Source: Cyathus striatus
Lineage: Eukaryota > Basidiomycota > Agaricomycetes > Agaricales > Nidulariaceae
Direction: 5' to 3'
Assembly: GCA_025738555.1 (NCBI GenBank)
Contig: JAOVFP010000022.1
Location: 1,984,001 to 2,048,000 of the forward strand
Length of the DNA stretch: 64,000 nt
Part shown: piece after piece, positions 34,549 through 44,904 of the stretch
How the letters are laid out: the number at the start of each line of letters is the position of its first letter
Numbering within the stretch: the stretch's first letter is position 1
Program-made: the position numbers and the translations under genes
Notes under the pieces: generated by a model
Told to the model about the DNA's origin: nothing
The model's input: only the letters and a program-made list of their open reading frames with translations
Database searches by the model: none

Positions 34549-35891
34549 CTACCATTTGCTTGCCAAGCTTTCATGACCATTGTACAAGAACAGGTCATAA
34601 ACAGTAGTTCCGGCCAGCGCACCAAGAATGGTGGCAATGATCGGGGTCCAGATCCAATATTGGCTAAAGCGGGGTCGTTCAATTAGCATTTAGTTGGAAT
34701 ACCATTGCATAAAGGCGCCTTACTGCCTAGTGGAGAAGACTTGTCCACCATAGCCCACCATCGCAGTGAGGATGCGCGGCCCGAGGTCCCTAGCTGGGTT
34801 CAACGCAAACCCTAAAGCGAGTGATCAGATCCGGATCATGAGGTATAGTTCGCGGGAAGGGGTACCTGTTTGAATACCCAGCGCGGCCCCAATGCCATAT
34901 ACAAGAATCCAGACCCCGATGGGAAGCAAGCCAGCTGGCATACTGTGCCTAGAGGTATCTGTGAGGGCAAGGATACCAAAGAGCAGAATGGCAGTGTTAA
35001 GGAACTCCGAGAAGAAACACGAGACCGATGTCAGATATCCAATCTGAAACGAAAATAAAATATCATATCAATAACGTTTAGATATCCATGCAGCGTAGCA
35101 CTGTACCGGGAAGGTTCCAAACAAGCCAGCGGTCTTCATTGTGCGAACTCCATGACCACCTTCCACGATATCGATAGCATGGAAGTAGGTCGCATAGACT
35201 ATAGCCGCTCCGACTATAGCTCCCAGAAGTTGCGCTACGACGTAACCGGGAACCTTACACCATGGGAACGAGCGCCAAGTCGCAAAAGCGATGGTGACCT
35301 AGGACGCAAAGATTAATTAATCATTCAAACCTAAAAAAAATGAAAAAAATGTCTACAGCTGGGTTGACATGACCACCGCCAGAAATCCATACACCCATTG
35401 CAACAGCTGTAGAATATTGTCAAATGATATTAAAGCCATCTTAGCTTTAATGCTAACCTGTAGCCCACGCAAAACTGAGAGAAGTCCAGGTCTGGTAAAT
35501 ACAATTGGTTAACACTATATGAATAACAGGACTTTTTTAGGTAATAACGAACCCCAGCGGCAACGGCGGATACTCTAGAATCAGATCCTAAGAGAACTTG
35601 GCAATTTGCGCCGTTCCCAATGATTACTAGAACCATTGTCCCAAAAAATTCACCAGCATACTCCGTCATTTCTCGTCCAAAAATGAATTCTAGAGTTAGT
35701 CGAAAAGTACTGAGCGTTGATGTTGATAATACATACCGAATTTTCTGTAGTGGAGACAGCCTCTGAGCATTGTCCACACCCCCATTTACGGAGGGCATGG
35801 ATCCAGACATGCCTGCGTGCTCAGAGGTGTGGATGCTGTGTTTTCCGCCTACATCACTCGTCATGTCAGCAGTGGGACGGTGAGTATCCAT
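34549..35891 (-). CDS. Aquaglyceroporin (MIP family), copy 2
   Basis: A complete MIP protein. The hydrophilic N-terminus is [20 protein letters not shown], then '[20 protein letters not shown]'. The first pore motif '[17 protein letters not shown]' is followed by '[20 protein letters not shown]', 'TAGLFGTFP', '[20 protein letters not shown]' and the second motif '[19 protein letters not shown]', ending '[17 protein letters not shown]…SLASKW'. The Asp of NPARD predicts glycerol permeability. Introns lie at the same places as in copy 1, but the one before the second motif has a normal GT donor. In the N-terminus a GT…AG pair at 35692-35738 would break the frame if spliced, whereas reading through stays open ('[19 protein letters not shown]'); so it is probably not an intron, or it marks a model error. 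It lies directly upstream of synthetase 1 on the same strand. Confidence 0.9.
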
Positions 35892-37313
35892 TGTGAACTT
35901 GAAGTCAATGAAGAGGAACTATGGAGAAGACCTTGATATCAAGTCGACCAGAGGACGTATGCATTTTAAAGGATTCTGAGAGGTGGATTACGTCTGGAGA
36001 ATTGTAAGTGACGAATATAGAGATGAGGACTACAAAAGAATGTGATCACGTATTAGAAGGAGTAATAGCTTACTGGCGACCAGAAGCTGCGAGATGCTTC
36101 CATCATTGGGGAGAAGCGGAAAAAAGCACGGTGCTTTCATTCCATGGGACTGGTTCGTTGTCCCGTTGTTGCCAGTATCTGTAATTGAAAGTTAGGGCTA
36201 ACGGCACTCCACAAGGGGCTGAACATAAAGAGTAAGATATGTGTAGCTCAAAGTGCTCACTGGAAAAGGATGCTAGGCTGCACTGGGCGAAGTCTATGAT
36301 CATTCAAAAAATGCTGGTGTGCCCATTGCGAATCGCATCCATAGTAATGCGAAGCTTGAGTGCTACCATTCCTGTCGCAGGCTCTGATGGTGGTTTCATA
36401 ACGAGCATTGGAATGCTATCCTAGGCAATCCCAGTTGAAGAAGGTACGGCAAGCACAAGGAAAACTTCGCGCCCATTTACAAAAGCGTTCTTGACACCCT
36501 CTAGTATCATGAGGCGACAGGGTGCGTGTGTAGATAAACTAGGATGAGGGTTGGCCCACATTACCCACAGTTAAGCTTTGTGGAGCAAAGAATTGCCAGA
36601 AGGCGCACCGAACACAATGTTCTCTGGAGGTAACTTCGATATCTGATGATGATTTACTACTTTTCAAATTATTTAAACGTCATTGAAGTCATTCGATAGC
36701 AGCCAGGTTCCACGCATAGTATCACCACCGTAAAGTGCTTGCAGCCAGAAGAACGAAGACCAAGACGTGGAGCTTTACTCTGATGGAGCTCGAAGGTCAC
36801 TGTGACTAGCTCAGCGCTGATCTTCAATCAGGATGACAGACAGTCTTGTTCACTAAGCTACAGCGCCATCTACGACCGCACTGAGAATCACTAGCTAGAC
36901 CATTCGGAGGGACACTGGAGTCAGACACGGAATCATTTCACCCTGTGATCATGCCGGGAAGCTTCAAGCTTCAACATTTCGATGTTTGGCAACTTCTGGA
37001 TGAGACTCGGTCCGCTTTTAGATGCATGCTAGTGTATGTTGCAGAGGCAATTGGAAGGAACCATGTTCACCGCTAAGTTGTAGGCTGTAGCCCACGTAGG
37101 ACAGTGGAGATGAAAATTTACGGAGTCAGTTCACACTGGTTACAGGGTTTGGTCAATTTTAGCTCCGATTGAAAAGGTACACCTCAACGCCAGGCCTAAC
37201 CTAGACCGAGGCCGGCGGCCTAGTACTTACTTGGGTTCGATGGTTATTTATACACTCCTTATTGTATCTACGTATACTAGTTGTACATTAATGAAAGTAA
37301 GACATGCTGCATT
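35892..37313. other. Intergenic; possible gene relic and SINE-like fragment
   Basis: On the minus strand about 36300-36510 reads 'MILEGVKNAFVNGREVFLVL…PSSTGIA' then a stop and 'DSIPMLVMKPPSEPATGMVA…LRITMDAIRNGH' in the same frame. It looks protein-like, with one stop, and may be a relic of an unrecognised gene. A tRNA-like fragment is at 36785-36867. Nothing else is supported. Confidence 0.4.
36785..36867 (-). repeat. tRNA-like / SINE-head-like fragment
   Basis: On the minus strand the sequence begins GGCGCTG and has a box A-like TAGCTTAGTG (complement of 36851-36860). About 55 nt further it has a box B-like GACCTTCGAGCTCC (complement of 36785-36798). The anticodon and T stems do not fold into a proper cloverleaf, so it is not a working tRNA. 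It could be the head of a tRNA-derived SINE. No second copy was found in this window. Confidence 0.25.
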
Positions 37314-38944
37314 TTAAACTTGGTTGAAGGATTGGCGGTGGGTTGATCTTCGAGGCAAGCTCTGAGTTTCAACGTGTTGTGGAGTAGGGTGGGGTCCGGG
37401 AGCGGGATCTCCAAGGTCCTGATTCAAGGCGTTGAAGATGTCGTGAGGTAGCGCGCTCCAAGTGCTCCTGAATCCGCCAGAATTACTCTCATGGCACAAG
37501 TGCTTGCTATTCCACCTTCTGAGGTGTAGCCAGAAGCGAGCAGTCAGGAGTCCTGACAAACTTCATGTCGAAGAAGGATAAAGTTCAATGTTAAGTTGAA
37601 GCTACACGTTTCTGTTGAGTATGGTGAAGACTCACGGGACTGTTAACCCGCTAAGAAGGCGTTGTAAAAACCCTCCCTTAGACGTTTCGTTAGAGTAAGA
37701 TCAAAAGGGGATCTGTCAGATTACATACAGGAATTCGCTGATCGAACCCAACGTAAACCAAAAACATATGGGCGACAATTGAACTCTAGCACTCACAATA
37801 TTCAAGATTAGAGAAGTTATACTGAGGATGAATACGACACTAAAAATAGGTAAGCATACCAAAGTAATCAGAGTAAAGACATTCCAAGTTACTTCTTACC
37901 AAAAATATAATGTACCTTGCTGAACAACTATGTTCAAGAGACCTTTCGCATAATTCTCGCCATCTTGGGCTTTGTACATTTTAGCACATTGATAAAGCAT
38001 CAACACTGCCGAAGAAAATTCAAAGAAACACATAAATAGTGAAAGGAGTACTCCCACTATGCTTTATCAACATATGGTGGCATCAAATGGAACGGGATAT
38101 AGGACAAACCACTTGATGAAATTAGCATAAAAATGACAAAAGAAAACTGATCGAGACATACATAGGAATCGTCCAATTTTCTTTGCATCTTGTCACTGGG
38201 ACCTGGACCTTGAGGTTAAACGCAGTCAGTCATATTGTTAAGTTCAAAAGCCTACGTGCTTACGATATCGATCACAACGCAGGCAAACCCAATAAAGGAC
38301 AAGAACCATAAAATTAGTCGATTTTTCCCGAATACGATATATGTTCGAATAGTCCATACAACTGTGATTATCAATGTTAACACTTCCTTGAAACTAAAGC
38401 TCTACTTACCTATGATGGCAATGCGGCCCAATACACTCAACGCTGCGCATATGATATACCCATTACTACAACTGACGTGCCCCAGAAAGTTGAATGAGTG
38501 TGTATTATTATTAGAAAATACCCGGAGTTACTGTCATGAGCGTCGTATCAATGACAAAGATAGAAGTTGATGGATGGCGGTGTAAGATAAGGGGGCGGTA
38601 CATACCCTTAAGTTTAGATTACTAGTGACCGCCAAGAGATAGAGTACATTTGCGACCAGTGCATAGCGGCAGCAGAAGTAGAGAAAGATTAGGAACCAGC
38701 CTCTTGACTTACTCAGCCAGATATGCTTCACTTCCATCGGAAAGGTCAAGAAGTAGTCATAGTATAAAAGTGCTGTAATGCGGCCTTAGCATCCCAACTC
38801 GAAGGGAGTTCATGTATACAGCACTCATACTCACCGATGGTAGAGTATTGAAGGCAGAACTGGATGAACCTTCAGTATATCGTTAGCATAACTGACACTT
38901 CTAAGAAGCGGTGGGGCATACTGCGTAGGGTCATACTCCGACAT
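37314..38944 (-). CDS. DUF6533 domain multi-pass membrane protein
   Basis: A multi-exon gene. Exon 1 starts MSEYDPTQYAPPLLRS, then after a short intron with a 'gctaac' branch site comes 'FCLQYSTIALLYYDYFLTF' + 'PMEVKHIW'. This is the DUF6533 signature (Q-Y-x-x-x-A…YDY-x-L-T-x-x-x-E-V-x-x-I-W), continuing 'WFLIFLYFCCRYALVANVLY'. Further exons encode 'CAALSVLGRIAII', 'TVVWTIRTYIVFGKNRLIL' + 'WFLSFIGFACVVIDI', 'FEFSSAVLMLYQCAKM', 'VVFILSITSLILNIV' and 'SPICFWFTLGSISEFL', i.e. about seven hydrophobic segments. The last exon reads 'LLTARFWLHLRRWNSKH…WSALPHDIFNALNQDLGD' with a Pro/Ser tail and stop at 37314. The family is common in Agaricomycetes, has receptor-like topology and no known function. 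Exon borders in the 3' third are approximate. Confidence 0.78.
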
Positions 38945-41099
38945 CTAGGCCTCTCCAGGAGTGGCCAATAAGTTAAGTTGGGCAGTAGGACAGGTGGAGC
39001 CGGAATCGAACTGGGACGACCTGGCATATTTCAGTTGGCACAACGGACGAGTTTAAATAATATTTATTGATGGTCTGGATGAGCGCTTTACAGTACATAT
39101 CTTGGAGTTATGTATATGATATCTAACTGTCAGATCGAGGCTGTGTCACCGTGTCTGTCGATCAGCTGTTCGGATATGTGGCACACATCAAAGGTCTATA
39201 CTGTTCCTAGCATTTGATATTCTCAAAAGCAAGAGCAAGTGCTTCTACCGTTCTACCGATTCATCACGAATGGATGTTGCGAATTTGTTTGAACTTGGAT
39301 ACACTGTTGCCGTCGAACTTGCTGTCAGAACCGGAAAAGGGTGTATCTGCAGGCGCATGAGAAGTCAGCACATGATCCCATTTTGAAACAAGGAGCTTGT
39401 GGACTCACAAATCTGTTGCCACACCTAGAAAGATAAACATGACAAGCAAACGTGTCTAGAGTGTATCGGGACGCGGGAGGGCTGGGGTATGTCAACCTAT
39501 AAATAGCTCCCAGAAATGGATACCAGTGCCCGCGTCATGCGTTACTGATAATAATATCAAAGGTCTCAGCGACGTGGAAAAGCGGAAGTGCTCATACGAT
39601 CACAACAAATGATTATATCCATACGGTTCTGACTACGGTGATTGCAATATCGAAGAATATAGAGCGAGCCTAAATGCTCGGTCGTGCTGTTTTAGAGCGC
39701 GATGCGTTCGGGGTATGCAGTGAATATTAACACGAATGAACGCTTATGTACTTACGAACGTTTAGCATGGACATCCGATTCATGGGAAACAAATATGAAG
39801 AGTTGTATTTTGGTTTCCGGAAGATAAATAGCATTCGCAATTCTGTAGAGGGATTGAGATTTGCACTTACTGGTGGAAGATCATGGAAGTACATCCAAAC
39901 CCAACCCAAACCACATAGTTCGAAGCGCTTGATAGAACAGCTAAGTGCATAGCAACAAGGCACGTCACTGTATCGTAATCATTTTTGAGATTCAGAGAGA
40001 TAAGTGCTAATAGGTGCTGTTCTAACTGTAAATAGGTCTAGATGAAATAACAGCAGATCCCATACTATTAGCTGCTGATACGGCTCTGACTCCCGACTTC
40101 CGATAGGCTGTATATCGCTTATGGCATTCGGCATGAAAGCCTGATGGTAGGATCGGGAGGAGCATTCCAGTAAACTGAGAAATCAACGTTGTCTGGAAAA
40201 GCGCCACTGGACACACCCCACGAAAACTGTCTCAAGTACGTAATCAAGCGCCAGCTTCGTCTCAAATGGGCGCCAAGGGAGTTGCCAGAGCTGGCAGAGT
40301 AGGAGGTGTGGAGGAGACAGATCTTGGGGTTTTACTTTTACAATGGACTTTCGAATTTCGACCCTGGCTGTAATGTAGATGGTAAGTAAATTACAATGGG
40401 TAAAAATAACATAATTGAGAAAAATAAGGAGATGCAGACATGTAAGAGTTGTGCGATGTAGAAGAACAGGGATCACGCTCACGGTGTATTGTGAATCATA
40501 TACTTGACATCAATGACGAAGGGCTAAAATCTGTAACAGCAGTTCCACCGGGGGGCTCAGGGGAGGGAACGGCTGACCATCACAATCTCATAATGATTTT
40601 TTGTGCAGTTCTACTGTAACCGTGAGCACATGGGTCTTCTTGATGAGTGGTGTGAACAGACTGGAGTCGCGCTGAACACATTAGGCACTGAGATATATAA
40701 AAAAGAGAAAAGCAAAATCCAGGAGAGGAAAAACGTTCCATGCGACTGATGAACAGTTAAAGTACTTCCCGAAAAGTGTCAGAAGAACCATACACTTAGA
40801 ACACAGAAATCAAGAAGCGCCTGGAGAACACCAAATGTGTTGCACGATTGATGAATATCCAATCTCAGAATTCCTAAATGAGCAATGTTAGATAGATTGC
40901 ATGAACCCAGGAAGCTACTGCGCGCCTGATGCAGTGAAATTTTATTGAAGTGAAGGATGTTCATGTTGAAAAGGAGCCAGACATGTTTTTTCCCAGGGAA
41001 GCCCAACTAAATGTTGGCGCTGATGCGTGTGCGCCAGTTCGGCCCGATCAAGCGCCGAAAAGTGTACGTTCACTCCGTAGTAAATCTTTCATACTGGGA
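38945..41099. other. Intergenic, no gene identified
   Basis: Several minus-strand frames of 60-100 codons (39727-39963, 40022-40216, 40183-40482, 40779-41006) have no recognisable domain and could not be linked by convincing splice sites. A short exon-like piece at 39280-39350 ('DTPFSGSDSKFDGNSVSKFK', followed by a stop) may be the end of an unrecognised small gene. No repeats with clear ends. Confidence 0.4.
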
Positions 41100-41594
41100 T
41101 TAGAAACAACGGACCATTAAGGATACCGAAAGTCGTGCGTGTGATAAGGGAGGAATGGGGTAGGACAGTGAGCGAATCAGATACTGTCGAAGCCTTCAAA
41201 TGTTCATATACAAGAGGCATTCGAACGACGAAATAATGAATTTCAGCTGGTCTGCAGTTGCAATGTGCATCACTATGAGTAGAAAGGGCGTCACCTTACA
41301 TGATTAATTTGCCTCAAAGAACAAAGAAAGTATGATACATACATCAACATGCTGCTTTATACAACGTAGTAACTTAGTAATGCTCGGCACAACAGAACTT
41401 GCGATGCCAAAGCCCAAGAGAGAAAGGACGGCGAGCTCCATGAAGACAGCTCGCTTCGGGGGAGGGAGCCCTGTACCAAAAGAGGCAATAGTGGAATAGG
41501 TGTCGCACGAACGAGCTTTGCTATTTCTACACTTCATATCTAAGCTTTGAATAATGGAGTTGGATTGCAATATAGTCGTTACAGAATTTTTCAT
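41100..41594 (-). pseudogene. Decayed paralogue of the small membrane protein at 41711-42213
   Basis: The piece 'MELAVLSLLGFGIASSVVPS' and 'KLLRCIKQHVD', followed after an intron by 'VTPFLLIVMHIATADQL', aligns with 'LFLFLGLGLAGAIVSSAVLG', 'AGLYKAADFHMST' and 'WIPFLLAVTQVVVGLL' of the neighbour. The 3' non-coding tails are also similar ('gcctcttgtatat…', 'cattcctcccttatcacacg' against 'cattcttcctcatcacacg'). The key MST-W motif is lost and the C-terminal 'WPSIIDII' is not found in frame. A functional, diverged paralogue is possible. Confidence 0.55.
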
Positions 41595-41710
41595 TGTCCT
41601 GGGTATATTAAAAGTAGTAAGGCTGTAAGATGGAAGGCATAATCGTCATGCGAATAGCATAGGCATTATAAGTCGTGTGATGAGGAAGAATGGGAAGTAC
41701 AGTGCATGAA

Positions 41711-42213
41711 TCAGATGATGTCGATGATGGATGGCCAGACGCTAGACACGTGGTAAGCTTGCAGGAAGCACTAGAACGACGAATAGATGTACCTCAGCAG
41801 ACCAACTACAACTTGGGTTACTGCAAGTAGAAAAGGTATCCACCTACAGCAGTTACACGGTCAATTCTGAACAAAGGACAAAGAAAGCCAAGCACGCACG
41901 TCGACATATGAAAATCCGCTGCCTTATACAGTCCCGCCGTTGCAAACCCCAACACAGCCGAACTAACGATGGCACCAGCAAGACCCAGGCCCAAGAACAG
42001 GAATAGAACGATGAGGGCAAAGGCAAGTCTCGACCGCCGCTCATTCACCCTTGGTGGTTTGGGGGGAGGTGGGAGCACGGAGCGACGCACATAAAGGGGC
42101 GTCAACGGTATTGGAGTTTCACGAACGAGCTTCGATACTACTACAGAAGACCTTGAAGGTGGGAAAGTGTAGTTCCAAAAGGCGTACATTCCGGTAACGA
42201 AAAAGATAGGCAT
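41711..42213 (-). CDS. Small membrane protein, agaricomycete family of unknown function
   Basis: Three exons (42213-41900, 41843-41793, 41741-41711) join in frame. A Pro-rich N-terminal region ('VLPPPPKPPRVNERRSR') is followed by a strong membrane helix ('LAFALIVLFLFLGLGLAG', then 'AIVSSAVLGFATAGLYKAAD'). Then comes 'FHMSTWIPFLLAVTQVVVGL', a second helix, and the ending 'VWPSIIDII'. The …KAA-x-F-x-MSTW-[IV]-P-F… block resembles small hypothetical proteins I recall from other Agaricomycetes; no function is known. The start codon is uncertain, since the methionine at 42213 gives an extra hydrophobic N-terminus. A decayed paralogue lies directly downstream. Confidence 0.6.
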
Positions 42214-42796
42214 GTAGAAAAGAAGCGTCCAAAAAAGTGTAAAAAGAAAGATGTCTGTTGGAGATTGGAATCAAGGTTTGTCCTCAGTGGATATGGATAT
42301 AAAAGCAACAAAACGCACCTTTCGCCCTGTGAAGATAGTGTCCCTCTGGTTGAATGGCATCTCTGTGAGCTAGGTGCAGAATCTCAAGTCCAGGGTTGTA
42401 AAGAGATGGCCAGGACGGTTGTTTACTGGCCATTAGGTGAACTTAAGTCAATATGTTTCTCTTCCCAGATGTACGAGGAAGATATTGATGTCATGACATG
42501 ATAGAGATAGAGGAAGAGCGTGAACGATGAGGGGGGTGGTGGTGGCGGTGAAGGGACGAAGTCAACGTCAACGTTGCGGTGACGCGAGAGCAGTTTCCCA
42601 GCGCGGTAAGTAAGCTACGTAAGCAATAAGATTCCCACGAATACGGCACATTCTGCGACGGTAATTGGTTCTTACATAACTTGTTCTTAACTTTATAACG
42701 CAAGTTCAACGCTGTCAACTCCCGCTCTCCCACCAAATCTCCCACTCAGACTTTCTATGAATCTACCATTCTGCCAGTTAGTGTTCCATATATTCT
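42214..42796. other. Intergenic, no gene recognised
   Basis: This is the upstream flank of the small membrane-protein gene, up to the first of the two transposons. Frames of 78-84 codons are compositionally biased and without motifs. Confidence 0.5.
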
Positions 42797-42801
42797 GATC
42801 T

Positions 42802-43718
42802 TACGGTTGCCGAGCCGTCTCAGCCAGGATTTCGTCCTCTTAAAATCCTTTCGCTTGTTGAAACAGCCGAACAAGGTTTGACAGCATTCATTTCTAGGAA
42901 CATTAAATGACCCCCATATTACGTAATAGATCGATTTTTCGAATATGTGCCCGATTATTATGCAGCAATATGTCTTCTGTCTATAGCTAGGAAAGGAGCA
43001 CAGTAAAATAGACAATTTGAGCATACATAATAACATTCACAAAATTTGTAAGTAGAGAGGCTCATAATATATTTTGTTGCGAAGATTTTCAGATTTTTTT
43101 TTGTTAAAAGAAACACCCCACAGCTACCTTACAGCTCCTGAACAGACCATTTGGGTGCATACAAAATGTGAAGACTATGATCAATGATTATTTGTAGGTA
43201 ATTAGATATAAGCAGGTATTCTTTAATTGCATACATATCTTCTATCTGCAACTGTATAGTGTATATGGTATACTCAGCATTAAAACTCGGTGTAATAATT
43301 AAAAAATACAATAAATAAATTGCCGTGCTACAGTCTACCAGACGATAAGTGTGCCTGCTTGGATAATCATTAGCATAGTGCCACAATAGCTCCATACGGC
43401 CGAATGTCGATGTCAATCGTGTTCAAGTCACGTGGTGAATGAACGTTTGAATAAGTCCGACTCATCGTTCAAATGTCGTTTTCCGCTCTCTGAATTTTTA
43501 TGTTTATAGCATGTATCACTCATATTGTTGTACTTGATATAATTACAGCGTGGAGCAAACATATAGCTGCATGTTAGATAATCTGAAATCTATCTATTAC
43601 GTAATATGGGACATTTAATGTTCCCGGAAATGAACGCTGTCAAACCTTGTTCGGTTGTTACAACAAGCAAACAGTTTTTGAGAATCGAAATCCTGGCTGA
43701 GACGGCTCGGCAACCGTA
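42802..43718. mobile_element. 917-bp TIR transposon, copy 1
   Basis: The ends are inverted repeats of about 135 bp, starting TACGGTTGCCGAGCCGTC at 42802 and ending in the complement at 43718, with about 80-85% identity between ends further in (both contain 'ATTACGTAATAGAT'). A perfect 5-bp target duplication GATCT flanks it (42797-42801 and 43719-43723). The interior has no convincing coding frame, so it is non-autonomous. It is about 97% identical by eye to copy 2 at 43982-44899, which implies recent activity. Superfamily is unassigned; few cut-and-paste families make 5-bp duplications. Confidence 0.92.
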
Positions 43719-43981
43719 GATCTAGACATCAGGACACTCTCTTAAGGCTAACTCCTTTGCGGCAACTTGCTTCTGTGGCACGCTAAAGCCAAAGATGTCG
43801 ATAACTCTCGCAATCGTTCGCTACCGTGGAAACTATTGGAACCCAAGGAGGTGGGCACGGGTTCCATACTCTTCGAATCATTGATCAGATTAGGAATAAT
43901 GGATTGTTGGTAAAATTCTTATCATTCGCAATAATGGCAGTACATAGTTGAATGTCCAGCTGAACGGCTCTAAGAACAGCT
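43719..43981. other. 263-bp spacer between the two transposon copies
   Basis: Unique sequence starting with the GATCT duplication of copy 1 and ending with the CAGCT duplication of copy 2. It is host DNA separating two independent insertions. Confidence 0.7.
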
Positions 43982-44899
43982 TACGGTTGCCGAGCCGTCT
44001 CAGCCAGGATTTCGTCCTCTTAAAATCCTTTCGCTTGTTGAAACAGCCGAACAAGGTTTGACAGCATTCATTTCTAGGAACATTAAATGTCCCCCATATT
44101 ACGTAATAGATCGATTTTTCGAATATGTACCTGGTTATTATGCGGCAGTATGTCTTCTGTGTGTAGCTAGGAAAGGAGCATAGTAAAATAGACAATTTGA
44201 GCATACATAATAACACTCACAAAATTTATAAGTAGAGAGGCTCATAATATATTTTGTTGCGAAGATTTTCAGATTTTTTTTTGTTAAAAGAAACACCCCA
44301 CAGCTACCTTACAGCTCCTGAACAGACCATTTGGGTGCATATAAAATGTGAAGACTATGATCAATGATTATTTGTAGGTAATTAGATATAAGCAGGTATT
44401 CTTTAATTGCATACATATCTTCTATCTGCAACTGTATAGTGTATATGGTATACTCAGCATTAAAACTCGGTGTAATAATTAAAAATACAATAAATAAATT
44501 GCCGTGCTACAGTCTACCAGACGATAAGTGTGCCTGCTTGGATAATAATTAGCATAGTGCCACAATAGCTCCATACGGCCGAATGTCGATGTCAATCGTG
44601 TTCAAGTCACGTGGTGAATGAACGTTTGAATAAGTCCGACTCATCGTTCAAATGTCGTTTTCCGCTCTCTGAATTTTTATGTTTATAGCGTGTATCACTC
44701 ATATTGTTGTACTTGATATGATTACAGCGTGGAGCAAACATATAACTGCATGTTAGATAATCTGAAATCTATCTATTACGTAATATGGGGGACATTTAAT
44801 GTTCCCGGAAATGAACGCTGTCAAACCTTGTTCGGTTGTTACAACAAGCAAACAGTTTTTGAGAATTGAAATCCTGGCTGAGACGGCTCGGCAACCGTA
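43982..44899. mobile_element. 918-bp TIR transposon, copy 2
   Basis: Same family and same orientation as copy 1, differing by scattered substitutions and short indels. The ends are TACGGTTGCC (43982) and GGCAACCGTA (44899). The target duplication is CAGCT (43977-43981 and 44900-44904), different from copy 1, so the pair arose by two insertions and not by duplication of one insertion with its flanks. Confidence 0.92.
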
Positions 44900-44904
44900 C
44901 AGCT

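Noticed and set aside
35692..35738. Intron in the N-terminus of aquaglyceroporin 2
   Set aside because: Splicing would put the pore domain out of frame, while reading through keeps it open.
38996..39050. tRNA gene on the minus strand (box B-like AGTTCGATTCC)
   Set aside because: The T stem does not pair, no box A or acceptor partner is present, and no cloverleaf can be drawn.
42802..44899. Tandem duplication as the origin of the two 0.92-kb elements
   Set aside because: Each copy has a different 5-bp target duplication, so there were two separate insertions.
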